From contig DGPA01000002.1 of assembly GCA_002389505.1 (NCBI GenBank), positions 1 to 30,753 on the forward strand: a stretch of 30,753 nt of DNA. Direction: 5' to 3'. The position numbers were made by a program, and so were the translations under genes. This stretch comes from Halieaceae bacterium UBA4452 (GTDB taxonomy: Bacteria; Pseudomonadota; Gammaproteobacteria; Pseudomonadales; Halieaceae). Below, piece after piece: positions 8,010 through 15,731 of the stretch (the first letter of the stretch is position 1; each line of letters opens with the position of its first letter). A model generated the notes under the pieces. That model ran no database searches, was not told the origin of the DNA, and saw nothing but the letters and a program-made list of their open reading frames with translations.

Positions 8010-8752
8010 GCGAGTGGATTTATGGCTTCCATGCGGTGGAAGGGGTGCTTGGGCGAAGCCCTGAGCGCATAAACAGCTTGTGGTTGGCTACCAATCGGCG
8101 CGATAAGCGCGCACAGCGTATAGAGCAGCTCGCGGCGTCCTCTGGCGTGGCTGTCAGTCGCGTGGAGCGATACCAGCTCGATAGGGAGATTGATGGCCGC
8201 CATCAAGGGGTGGCTATCACCGTTCGACCTGCGGAGGGCGGCGGCGAGGTGTTGACAGAATCGTCGCTGCTGGAGCAGGTATCGAAGGGTCAATTCACCC
8301 TGCTCCTGGTGCTGGATGGCGTCACCGACCCCCATAATCTAGGCGCCTGCCTGCGCAGTGCTGATGCAACCGGCGTTCAAGCGGTGATTGTTCCTAAAAA
8401 TAATAGCGCCGAGATTAACGCAGTGGCCAGTAAAGTGGCCTCAGGGGCCGCCGAAACCGTTCCGCTACTCGCCGTCACCAATCTGGCTCGGACCCTAAAA
8501 GGTCTTCAGCAGGCCGGGGCTTGGATTGTTGGCACCTCAGGAGACGCCGACCAGCTGATTTACGAATTGGACATGACCGGGCCAACGGTGTTGGTCATGG
8601 GCGCTGAGGGGGACGGAATGCGACGATTGACCGCAGAGCACTGTGATTATCAGGTAAAGTTACCCATGGTGGGCAGCGTTTCCAGTCTAAATGTCTCAGT
8701 GGCAACGGGTGTTTGTTTGTTTGAGATTCTGCGCCAGCGCCAATCCGGGTGA
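8006..8752 (+). CDS. rlmB: 23S rRNA (guanosine-2'-O-)-methyltransferase RlmB
   Basis: RlmB methylates the 2'-O of G2251 (E. coli numbering) in 23S rRNA using S-adenosylmethionine. The 248-residue length matches the family. The N-terminal L30e-like substrate-binding domain covers about 1-75 (WIYGFHAVEGVLGRSPERI). The SPOUT knot domain holds the three SpoU motifs: NLGACLRSADATGVQAVI, VLVMGAEGDGMRRLT and SVSSLNVSVATGVCLFE. It overlaps rnr by four bases (ATGA), so the two are translationally coupled. The rnr-rlmB-rpsF order is conserved in gammaproteobacteria. Nothing unusual is seen. Confidence 0.97.
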   Translation: MSEWIYGFHAVEGVLGRSPERINSLWLATNRRDKRAQRIEQLAASSGVAVSRVERYQLDREIDGRHQGVAITVRPAEGGGEVLTESSLLEQVSKGQFTLLLVLDGVTDPHNLGACLRSADATGVQAVIVPKNNSAEINAVASKVASGAAETVPLLAVTNLARTLKGLQQAGAWIVGTSGDADQLIYELDMTGPTVLVMGAEGDGMRRLTAEHCDYQVKLPMVGSVSSLNVSVATGVCLFEILRQRQSG

Positions 8753-8762
8753 TTGAATGGTC

Positions 8763-8791
8763 TCTGGTAGGCGCGTTTTTAAGCCTATAAT
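8763..8791 (+). promoter_or_regulatory. Candidate promoter for the rpsF ribosomal-protein operon
   Basis: A perfect -10 element TATAAT lies at 8786-8791 in the 169-base gap between rlmB and rpsF. No good -35 hexamer is found 16-18 bases upstream (TCTGGT at 8763). A second, weaker TATAAC is at 8837-8842. Transcription from TATAAT would give a leader of about 120 bases containing the hairpins at 8870-8929. Confidence 0.4.
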
Positions 8792-8869
8792 TCACCATTG
8801 CAAACCCCGCGATGCGACTGTAAGCTTCGCCCACTTTATAACTAGCCGGCCCATAAAGGGTCATCTCCT

Positions 8870-8929
8870 TGTCGCACCATACGTTGTTATTGGGCGACAC
8901 TAACCCGAGAGGAGTTCGCGAGTGCGACA
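8870..8929 (+). promoter_or_regulatory. rpsF leader with two mutually exclusive hairpins
   Basis: TGTCGCAC (8870-8877) is perfectly complementary to GTGCGACA (8922-8929), which contains the GTG start codon of rpsF. The first six of these bases (TGTCGC) are also complementary to GCGACA at 8894-8899. The two pairings exclude each other: one hides the start codon and brackets the GAGAGGAG ribosome site, the other leaves it free. Autogenous control of rpsF by an S6:S18 complex binding the leader is established in other bacteria. Whether this structure is that element is inference. Confidence 0.4.
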
Positions 8930-9386
8930 CTACGAAGTTGTGTTCATGGTCCATCCCGACCAGTCTGAACAAGTTCCAGGTATGATTGAGCGATATACCA
9001 ACGTCATCACCAAAGATGGCGGGCAGGTGCATCGTCTTGAAGATTGGGGCCGACGTCAGTTGGCCTACCACATCAATAAAGTTCACAAAGCCCACTATAT
9101 TCTTATGAATGTCGAAGCCTCTAACGAAGCGATGGAAGAGCTGACGACGACATTCCGGTATAACGATGCCGTCATTCGTAATCTGGTGATTCGTCGCGAT
9201 GATGTCGTTACTGACGAATCTCTCATTATGAAGGCAGAGAAAGAAGACCGAGAGCGTAAGTCGCGACATCAGGAGCGCCAAGCGCCTGAAGGGTCGCGGC
9301 CGCCACCAGAGGAAGCCATAACCGACAGTGACACATTGGATGATGCTGGCGACAGCACCGACAACAACGAAAGCAGCGAGGATTAA
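8922..9386 (+). CDS. rpsF: 30S ribosomal protein S6 with long acidic tail
   Basis: S6 binds 16S rRNA with S18 in the platform of the small subunit. The product starts MRHYEVVFMVHPDQSEQVPG, the canonical S6 opening, and keeps the core to about residue 108 (RRQLAYHINK, YNDAVIRNLVIRRD). It is 154 residues against about 131-135 in E. coli. The extra part is a charged linker (EKEDRERKSRHQERQ) and a very acidic end in which 11 of the last 25 residues are Asp or Glu, finishing ESSED. GTG start with ribosome site GAGAGGAG. S6 C-termini are substrates for the glutamate ligase RimK, and a rimK gene lies at 19331-20236. rpsR follows after three bases; no priB lies between them, unlike E. coli. Confidence 0.97.
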   Translation: MRHYEVVFMVHPDQSEQVPGMIERYTNVITKDGGQVHRLEDWGRRQLAYHINKVHKAHYILMNVEASNEAMEELTTTFRYNDAVIRNLVIRRDDVVTDESLIMKAEKEDRERKSRHQERQAPEGSRPPPEEAITDSDTLDDAGDSTDNNESSED

Positions 9387-9389
9387 TCT

Positions 9390-9617
9390 ATGTCACGTTT
9401 TTTCCGTCGACGTAAGTTCTGCCGTTTTACTGCCGAGGGCGTTAAAGAGATCGATTACAAGGATCTCGAGACATTGAAGCAGTATGTCAGTGAAACGGGC
9501 AAAATCGTTCCTAGCCGTATTACGGGCACTAAAGCGAAATATCAACGCCAGCTAGCCACTGCTATTAAGCGGGCACGATATCTTGCCTTACTACCGTACA
9601 CGGACGCACACCAGTAA
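9390..9617 (+). CDS. rpsR: 30S ribosomal protein S18
   Basis: S18 is the S6 partner in the small subunit platform. The 75-residue product has the typical sequence: MSRFFRRRKFCRFTAEG at the start, IDYKDLETLKQYVSETGKIV in the middle and PSRITGTKAKYQRQLATAIK, RARYLALLPYTD at the end. The length equals that of E. coli S18. GAGGA lies upstream of ATG. Tight linkage to rpsF means the partner proteins are made together. No anomaly. Confidence 0.98.
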   Translation: MSRFFRRRKFCRFTAEGVKEIDYKDLETLKQYVSETGKIVPSRITGTKAKYQRQLATAIKRARYLALLPYTDAHQ

Positions 9618-9626
9618 GGCTTAGTG

Positions 9627-10502
9627 ATGCGCGGCCTCGCTGAATTTATCATGCGCGGTCGCTGGCAGGCGCTGGCGGTCGCAGTATTGGGTTCAGGATC
9701 GCTACTATTTGGTTGGATTAGCGCGTCTGCTATCGCCCTTATAACCCTCCGTAGAGGGGTCAGTGAAGGGGCTTGGCTAACCCTCTGGGCATTGTTGCCA
9801 GCCGCGTTAGCTCTGTGGTTTAGCGGCGACTCGGGCAGTATATTGTTGCTCTCTGGCACGTATTTGTTGGCAGTATTGCTGCGCGAGTCAGTAAGTTTGC
9901 CACTAGCGGTGGCAGCGACGGTCGGCGTGGGTTTTGCCAGTGGTGCCATACTGTTGTCACTCAGCGGTGAGTTTCTGCAGCAGCTGGTCGATATTTTTAA
10001 TGAGGTCATTGCCCAATTAGAAAGCGGATTGCAGGCAAAGAGTGAAGCCACAATAAGCTTGCAGCGGCCCGGGGTTATGCAGGTCGCGGGGATGTTGGCT
10101 GCCGGCAACAGTGCAATGGTGGTGTTGGCGTTGTTGCTAGGCCGCTACTGGCAAGCGTCGCTATACAATCCGGGTGGCTTTAGGCGGGAATTTCATGCGT
10201 TGCGAATGCCCCCCCAATGGACCTTTGCCCTGGCAATGTTGGCTGGTGGTCTTTGGCTGGCCTTTCCCGCACACGGCGGCTGGGCTGCGATAGCGGTGGT
10301 GCCGTTGATGTTTTGTGGGCTCGCGCTGGCACATGCCCGGGCTGCTGTTACCGGTCAGGGGTCTGGCTGGTTGAGTGCATTGTATTTACTATGGCTGGTC
10401 CTCGATCCAGTCAAATTGGCGTTGTTAGGCATAGTGGTCATCGACGCCGTGTTGGATTTCCGCTCACGCTGGCAGAATCGGTACGGTGCGGATGGGGATT
10501 AG
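9627..10502 (+). CDS. DUF2232-family integral membrane protein
   Basis: The 291-residue product is very hydrophobic, with about eight predicted membrane segments (for example WQALAVAVLGSGSLLFGWI, LTLWALLPAALALWF, MLAAGNSAMVVLALLLG and LYLLWLVLDPVKLALLGIVV). This is the DUF2232 (YybS-like) membrane protein that regularly sits between rpsR and rplI in gammaproteobacteria; its biochemical role is not established. The start ATG 9627 has AAGG seven bases upstream; a GTG directly before it is possible. It lies ten bases after rpsR, so it should be part of the ribosomal-protein transcript. A segment near residue 120-140 (LVDIFNEVIAQLESGLQAK) is the one long amphipathic loop. Confidence 0.85.
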   Translation: MRGLAEFIMRGRWQALAVAVLGSGSLLFGWISASAIALITLRRGVSEGAWLTLWALLPAALALWFSGDSGSILLLSGTYLLAVLLRESVSLPLAVAATVGVGFASGAILLSLSGEFLQQLVDIFNEVIAQLESGLQAKSEATISLQRPGVMQVAGMLAAGNSAMVVLALLLGRYWQASLYNPGGFRREFHALRMPPQWTFALAMLAGGLWLAFPAHGGWAAIAVVPLMFCGLALAHARAAVTGQGSGWLSALYLLWLVLDPVKLALLGIVVIDAVLDFRSRWQNRYGADGD

Positions 10503-10560
10503 CCCCACTGAGTAATCATTGGTCGAGTCGGGACAATCCCGGCCAAAAGGAAAGCAAACG

Positions 10561-11010
10561 ATGGAAGTCATTCTCCTTGAAAACATAGGCAGCCTCGGCA
10601 GCTTGGGCGACAAAGTCACCGTGAAACCCGGCTATGGCCGCAATTTTTTGGTGCCTAAGGGTAAGGCCGTACCCGCTAGCAGTGAAAATTTGGCGAAGTT
10701 TGAAGCCCGTCGCGCAGAGCTTGAGGCCGCCGCTGCCGCGAGTTTTGAAGTGGCGCAACAGCGCGGCGCTAACATTGAGGCGCTAGCGCAAATTGCTATT
10801 GCTGCGACCGCGGGGGAAGAAGGCAAACTGTTTGGTTCTGTCGGTACTCGCGATATTGCTGGGGCAATTACTGAAGCCGGTGTTGCCGTTGATAAATCGG
10901 AAGTTCGTCTGCCAGAAGGCGTTATTCGCGAGCTGGGTGAATACGACATTATGCTGCAACTGCACGCCGATGTAGCAGTCAATATTGCTATTGCGGTTGT
11001 CGCAGAGTAA
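10561..11010 (+). CDS. rplI: 50S ribosomal protein L9
   Basis: L9 binds domain V of 23S rRNA at the base of the L1 stalk and affects reading-frame maintenance. The product is 149 residues, the same as in E. coli, starting MEVILLENIGSLGSLGDKV and continuing with VKPGYGRNFLVPKGKAVPAS, the RNA-binding N-domain. The long connecting helix (about 41-75, Ala/Glu rich) and the C-terminal domain (FGSVGTRDIAGAI, PEGVIRELGEYDIMLQLH) follow. The start was moved to ATG 10561 because AAAGGAAA lies before it; an upstream in-frame GTG would add 14 unusual residues. It follows DUF2232 by 58 bases. Confidence 0.98.
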   Translation: MEVILLENIGSLGSLGDKVTVKPGYGRNFLVPKGKAVPASSENLAKFEARRAELEAAAAASFEVAQQRGANIEALAQIAIAATAGEEGKLFGSVGTRDIAGAITEAGVAVDKSEVRLPEGVIRELGEYDIMLQLHADVAVNIAIAVVAE

Positions 11011-11110
11011 CGATTGCCGTGTTCTGCGAGTGGGTGAGGAGATTACTACTCCCACCTAGTCTCATCCTCAGTTATCCTAGTTGCTTACTCGGTCACTCGG
11101 GATTAGGTTC

Positions 11111-12508
11111 ATGAGCGATTACAGCGCCGGCGCTGAGTCCTACAAAACCCTCGATGCAGATATTGCTCGGATCAAAATGCAGCCCCAATCGATTGAGGCT
11201 GAACGCTCTGTTATTGGCGGCTTACTGCTGTCTGCGGATGGCTGGGACGCGATTGCCGAGTTGGTCACTGCCAGTGATTTTTACCGACCTGAACATCGGG
11301 CTATCTTTCGTCAAATAGCCATGCTCGTTGATCGTAGTGAACCTGTTGATGTGGTGACGGTGGCCGATCGCCTGTTGGCGACCGGTGAGCTCGACGCTGC
11401 AGGGGGACACACCTACCTCACTGAGCTTGCCGAACAAACGCCTACCGCCGCAAATATTCGTGCCTATGCCACCGCGGTGCACGAGCGCGCGGTGCTACGA
11501 AAGCTCATTACGGCCGCACAGGATATCGCCAATACCGGCTTTAATCCCGATGGCCGTGGCTCTGAGGAGCTCCTCGATGAGGCGGAGCGCCGGATTATGC
11601 AGATCTCCGAAGAGGGCTTGAAAACCGGTGGCCCTCGCGGTATGGAGCCATTGTTGTCTGGTGCTTTAGAACGTATTGAGGAGTTGTTTAATTCGGGTGG
11701 CGATATTACCGGATTGACAACGGGCTTTATTGATCTCGATAAAATGACCTCGGGAATGCAACCCGCCGATCTCGTCATTGTTGCAGGACGACCGTCCATG
11801 GGTAAAACCAGTTTTGCCATGAACCTTGTGGAAAATGCCGTCGGCGGAACCGATAAGCCTATTTTGGTATTTTCATTGGAAATGCCCGCGGAGCAATTGG
11901 TTATTCGCATGCTCTCATCCCTCGGCCGAATTGATCAGGGCCGGGTGAGAAATGGCAAGCTTGAGCAGGATGACTGGCCAAAGCTCTCAAAAGCCATGAA
12001 TATCCTGAAAGAGGCGCGTATTTTCATTGACGATACGCCGTCCCTGACGCCTACCGAACTCCGCTCTCGAGCTCGACGTGTCGCCCGGGAGCAGGGTGAG
12101 TTAGGCATGATCATGGTCGACTACCTGCAGTTGATGCGGGTTGCTGGGTCAACAGATGGCCGAACGGCTGAAATTTCGGAAATTTCTCGGAGCCTAAAAG
12201 CCATTGCCAAAGAGTTTCGTTGCCCCATGGTGGCTCTGTCACAGTTAAATCGTTCCCTTGAGCAGCGTCCCAACAAGCGGCCAGTCAACTCAGATTTGCG
12301 CGAATCGGGTGCCATTGAGCAGGATGCTGACGTCATCATGTTTATTTATCGAGATGAGGTGTATCACGAGGATTCACTCGATAAAGGCACCGCGGAGATT
12401 ATCATTGGCAAGCAGCGCAATGGCCCTATCGGTACCTGCCGATTAGCCTTTCAGGGTGAATATACGCGGTTTGAAAACCTGGCGTCGGGGCGTTACGAAG
12501 ACTACTAG
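11111..12508 (+). CDS. dnaB: Replicative DNA helicase DnaB
   Basis: DnaB is the hexameric 5'-3' helicase of the replication fork. The 465-residue product contains the N-terminal primase-interacting domain (QPQSIEAERSVIGGLLLS, about 17-130), the linker and the RecA-like motor domain (about 190-460). The Walker A motif is GRPSMGKTS (near 233-241), Walker B is GMIMVDYLQLM, and the arginine-finger region SQLNRSLEQRPNKRP is present. No intein interrupts it. ATG 11111 was chosen for its sequence start; TTAGG lies upstream. It lies 100 bases downstream of rplI and converges on a gene for a phage P-like protein, a relative of known DnaB-binding helicase loaders. Confidence 0.98.
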   Translation: MSDYSAGAESYKTLDADIARIKMQPQSIEAERSVIGGLLLSADGWDAIAELVTASDFYRPEHRAIFRQIAMLVDRSEPVDVVTVADRLLATGELDAAGGHTYLTELAEQTPTAANIRAYATAVHERAVLRKLITAAQDIANTGFNPDGRGSEELLDEAERRIMQISEEGLKTGGPRGMEPLLSGALERIEELFNSGGDITGLTTGFIDLDKMTSGMQPADLVIVAGRPSMGKTSFAMNLVENAVGGTDKPILVFSLEMPAEQLVIRMLSSLGRIDQGRVRNGKLEQDDWPKLSKAMNILKEARIFIDDTPSLTPTELRSRARRVAREQGELGMIMVDYLQLMRVAGSTDGRTAEISEISRSLKAIAKEFRCPMVALSQLNRSLEQRPNKRPVNSDLRESGAIEQDADVIMFIYRDEVYHEDSLDKGTAEIIIGKQRNGPIGTCRLAFQGEYTRFENLASGRYEDY

Positions 12509-12536
12509 TTTTCCATCTCAAGCCCCGGGCGTCCGA

Positions 12537-13217
12537 TTACAGGCCAATATCGTCTCTCAATGCCGTCAGCGCCGCTTGCCGCTCTGCTGTTGTCATTGGC
12601 GAGCTCGTATGAGGATCGGGTAACGCCTCGGGTGTCGGCATCATCAGCTCATCACCCCGAAGGACTTTAGCGACATAAGCTTCGTACTGGCGCTTGAAAA
12701 TTGGCCACGTGTTGGCCTCAGTATTATTCGCTAGGAAATACCAACCACTGTCGCGGCCCGCCCAGTACACTGCTGGATGGGTCCAGTGCTGCTGGTGTTT
12801 CGGCGACGGCTGTTGGCAGGCTTCAAAAAAAGCGTCTCGCGCGCTGGGTAGCCCTTGATGTCGCAAGCCTTCTTGGCAGCTTTCTAGCATGCGGTGGAGC
12901 GTAGGTAAGTACTCACTATTTTCAATCGCGTGCCTAGCACCCAATAAAATAGTCTGCGCGGAAAAAGCACTGAGAGATTCAAGCCACAGTCTTTTAATCT
13001 GGTTGAGCTGTTCGCCGTCCGAATAGGCGGCGTAGAACTGATTGTGATAATTTAATCGAAATAGCGCAAAGACTTGATTGATAGCCTCAATCAACTCGTC
13101 TTTATTGTCACCATTGGCCTCAGTCTGCCCAGCTGGTGTCGCTGAGGTCTTCTGCGAGACTCCGGTCCCTTGTACGACCTGTTGAGCCAGATCGGCTGCC
13201 GCTTTGCTGTTCGCCAT
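12537..13217 (-). CDS. Phage-lambda P-like putative helicase loader
   Basis: The 226-residue product (ATG 13217, GGAGG five bases upstream; ATG 13229 is an alternative) has a Gln/Ala-rich, probably flexible N-terminus and then a helical body beginning ELIEAINQVFALFRLNYHNQ. Features such as RDAFFEACQQ, HPAVYWAG and WPIFKRQYEAYVAKVLRGDE fit the replication protein P family, whose lambda member binds DnaB and delivers it to the origin. Its gene ends 28 bases from the end of dnaB, facing it. Its first 98 bases overlap the end of the DnaT-like gene in another frame, so the two are surely coupled. A role as chromosomal DnaB loader is inference. The family call rests on the C-terminal pattern, not on a search. 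Confidence 0.65.
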   Translation of the reverse strand: MANSKAAADLAQQVVQGTGVSQKTSATPAGQTEANGDNKDELIEAINQVFALFRLNYHNQFYAAYSDGEQLNQIKRLWLESLSAFSAQTILLGARHAIENSEYLPTLHRMLESCQEGLRHQGLPSARDAFFEACQQPSPKHQQHWTHPAVYWAGRDSGWYFLANNTEANTWPIFKRQYEAYVAKVLRGDELMMPTPEALPDPHTSSPMTTAERQAALTALRDDIGL

Positions 13218-14181
13218 TTGCGCCTCCATGACGCTGCTCCCAGCGCCACTGATGTTTGACGTGTTGTAAGAACTTACTGTTCCACGAGGTATGCATGTCG
13301 TTACTGTCGCACCAGTAAAGCACAAATTCTGGCAATCGTTGTCGAGCAAAATCGCGGCTGATCCCGGCCATGTCCAAAATCTCAAAGACCTCGTTGCTGG
13401 GCTGCCAGGATTTATCCATCCGGGTAGGCTCCGTGCTGTGGGTGAGACCGCCAGCAAAGCGTGTCCAGCGTTGACGAACAAAGCTAATGAAACGACTGTT
13501 GACTTCTTTGGGAGGCCCACCTTTTTCGCGCCAGTAAAGAATAAACTCCGGTCGCAGGGTATCAATGAACTCTGCGTCGACACCCGAGCGAGTCATGATT
13601 TCCATGGCGTCTTTACTGGGCTGCCAATCAACGTCGAAGGCGGGGGCTGTTGCTACCGCAAAGGCTGAGTGCTGCTGCTGCTGGCGACGCCAGATGGCGA
13701 GTACATGCTGTCGAAAGCGACTATCGCGGGTTCGGTCAGCGGCACCTCGATCAAAGTCCGACAGCTGACTGAGGACAAAGTGACGATCAATGCCGTGATT
13801 GAGGGCGAGCAGGTCCAGTACTCCCTCTGAGGGTTGCCAGGTATCGGCGCTAGGTTCAACGCCAGCCGTCGGCGAGGCACTGTGCTGATAGTCCCCCGCC
13901 AGAGCAATGCGTACGGTGTTACCGTCGTCTTCGATCAACAGCGTGATAATGCCTAGATCGGCTAACCGCTGGAGCAAGGGTAATATGCCGTGACGCGTCC
14001 AAAATGGGAATTGTTTTTCCAGAGACGTCATCACCAGCGCATGCCATCGACCCGCAGCTGTAGGAATGTGCGGGGCAATACCCTGTAACAGTATGGCCTC
14101 ACTCAGGCCAATGGTTGCCGCAAGGTCTGGCGAAAATGTCATTTGACGATCTGGAATGAGTGGACTTGATGACATTGGCAT
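13120..14181 (-). CDS. DnaT-like primosomal protein with three DnaT DNA-binding repeats
   Basis: The 353-residue product has an N-terminal winged-helix-like domain (about 14-95; LSEAILLQGIAPHI, HGILPLLQRLADLGIITLLI), similar to those of replication initiators. Three repeats follow, about 72 residues apart, each opening with WQPS (Trp115, Trp186, Trp259). Repeats 2 and 3 continue with RPEFILYWREKG and LPEFVLYWCDSN, then SRFISFVRQRW and SKFLQHVKHQW. This is the DnaT DNA-binding-domain pattern, which in E. coli DnaT occurs once. DnaT binds ssDNA and links PriA/PriB to DnaC-DnaB in replication restart. The tail is Ser/Arg/Gly rich. No clear ribosome site precedes ATG 14181 (ATG 14175 is possible). 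It is divergent from radA and overlaps the P-like gene by 98 bases. Confidence 0.75.
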   Translation of the reverse strand: MPMSSSPLIPDRQMTFSPDLAATIGLSEAILLQGIAPHIPTAAGRWHALVMTSLEKQFPFWTRHGILPLLQRLADLGIITLLIEDDGNTVRIALAGDYQHSASPTAGVEPSADTWQPSEGVLDLLALNHGIDRHFVLSQLSDFDRGAADRTRDSRFRQHVLAIWRRQQQQHSAFAVATAPAFDVDWQPSKDAMEIMTRSGVDAEFIDTLRPEFILYWREKGGPPKEVNSRFISFVRQRWTRFAGGLTHSTEPTRMDKSWQPSNEVFEILDMAGISRDFARQRLPEFVLYWCDSNDMHTSWNSKFLQHVKHQWRWEQRHGGANGEQQSGSRSGSTGRTRDRSLAEDLSDTSWAD

Positions 14182-14302
14182 ACGTAACAGGCGACTCGGT
14201 CTGGTAGCATACCCATGATTGACCGATGATTACAGTGACACCTGCCTGAGAGTCGTATTTTTGCTGTTGTACGCGCCGATAAGGTGACCCTAAGGAATGA
14301 GC

Positions 14303-15676
14303 ATGGCTAAAGTAAAGACCGCATTTGTATGCAATGACTGTGGCGCAGACTACCCCAAATGGCAGGGACAATGTGGTGAGTGTAGCGCTTGGAACACAAT
14401 GACAGAAATTCGTCTGGGTCCAACCAAAGCCGCCGGTGCTTCTCGAACTGCTCGGGTGGGCGGTTATGCGGGGACAACGGCAGATGTGCGGCTTTTGAAG
14501 GATATTGACGTGGTCGAGCTGCCCCGATTCAGCAGTGGGCTGGTCGAGCTTGACCGTGTTCTGGGTGGCGGGTTTGTCCCGGGCTCAGCTATTTTGATTG
14601 GCGGTCATCCGGGGGCGGGCAAAAGTACGCTGTTACTACAAACGCTGTGCCTGCTCGCCGCCAGCCATTCCGCTTTATATGTGACTGGAGAAGAGAGTCC
14701 TCAGCAGATAGCTATGCGCGCGGAGCGCCTTGGACTGCCCACCGACTTGCTGAAGATAATGGCCGAGACCGATGTCGACACTATTTTAGCTGCCGCAGAA
14801 CAGCACAAGCCTAAAGTGATGGTTGTTGATTCTATTCAGGTAGTGCACTCGGAGGGTATTGCTTCGGCACCGGGAAGTGTTTCGCAGGTCCGGGATTGTG
14901 CGGCTCAGCTGACGCGTTTTGCGAAACAGTCGGGACTGGTACTTATTTTAGTGGGTCACGTTACCAAGGACGGAAGCCTCGCGGGCCCCAAGGTACTTGA
15001 ACATATGATTGACTGCTCTATTTTACTGGAGGGTGAGCACGATTCTCGCTATCGAACGCTGCGCGGCAGTAAAAACCGCTTTGGCGCGGTCAATGAGCTA
15101 GGTATTTTTGCCATGACCGATCAGGGTTTGAAGGAAGTGAAAAACCCATCGGCTATCTTTCTCGATCGTGCTGAGCGCCCTGCGCCGGGGACGACGGTTA
15201 TGGTGGTTTGGGAGGGAACAAGACCACTGCTGGTAGAAATTCAGGCCTTGGTTGATGACAGTTCCATGGGTAACCCCCGGCGCGTGGCGGTCGGGTTTGA
15301 GCAAAACCGGCTCGCTATGCTGCTGGCGGTTTTGCATCGTCATGGCGGCATTCATGTCGGCGATCAAGATGTTTTTGCCAACGTCGTGGGTGGTGTGCGG
15401 GTGCTCGAAACGAGTGCCGACTTGGCCTTACTGGTAGCGATTGTATCGAGCTTACGCGATCGAATTTTAGGTCGCGATATGGTGGTGTTTGGTGAGGTGG
15501 GCTTGTCGGGTGAAATTCGGCCGGTACCGTCGGGCCAGGAACGGTTGAGTGAGGCCGCTAAACATGGCTTCCGTCGTGCGATCGTACCTCGGGGTAATGC
15601 GCCAAAACAGCCCATTGCAGGGCTAGAGGTCATTCCCGTCAGCCGTTTGGAGGAGGCACTTCAGGCGGTGGAGTAG
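14303..15676 (+). CDS. radA: DNA repair protein RadA (Sms)
   Basis: RadA is a RecA-like, DnaB-type helicase that drives branch migration in recombination. The 457-residue product has the N-terminal zinc finger (CNDCG at 10-14 and CGEC further on), Walker A GGHPGAGKST near residue 94-103, the RadA-specific KNRFG motif (GSKNRFGAVNELGIF), Walker B MVVDSIQVV and a C-terminal Lon-like domain (about 285-457, GLSGEIRPVPSGQERLSEAA). ATG 14303 was chosen because TAAGGA lies six bases before it; ATG 14297 is two codons upstream. It is divergent from the DnaT-like gene, with 121 bases between them, and converges with ettA. Confidence 0.97.
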   Translation: MAKVKTAFVCNDCGADYPKWQGQCGECSAWNTMTEIRLGPTKAAGASRTARVGGYAGTTADVRLLKDIDVVELPRFSSGLVELDRVLGGGFVPGSAILIGGHPGAGKSTLLLQTLCLLAASHSALYVTGEESPQQIAMRAERLGLPTDLLKIMAETDVDTILAAAEQHKPKVMVVDSIQVVHSEGIASAPGSVSQVRDCAAQLTRFAKQSGLVLILVGHVTKDGSLAGPKVLEHMIDCSILLEGEHDSRYRTLRGSKNRFGAVNELGIFAMTDQGLKEVKNPSAIFLDRAERPAPGTTVMVVWEGTRPLLVEIQALVDDSSMGNPRRVAVGFEQNRLAMLLAVLHRHGGIHVGDQDVFANVVGGVRVLETSADLALLVAIVSSLRDRILGRDMVVFGEVGLSGEIRPVPSGQERLSEAAKHGFRRAIVPRGNAPKQPIAGLEVIPVSRLEEALQAVE

Positions 15677-15731
15677 CCCTGGTGAGTTACGTCGGCTGAC
15701 GGCACTACCGCCCCCGTAGAGTACCTTTTGC

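Noticed and set aside
8595..9281. Open frame of 228 codons on the minus strand across the rlmB end and rpsF
   Set aside because: It is antisense to two certain genes, has no recognisable domain and no ribosome site; it is a shadow of their codon bias.
9542..10108. Open frame of 188 codons antisense to the DUF2232 gene
   Set aside because: Ser/Asn/Thr-rich translation typical of the opposite strand of a hydrophobic gene; the sense frame has membrane segments and conserved synteny.
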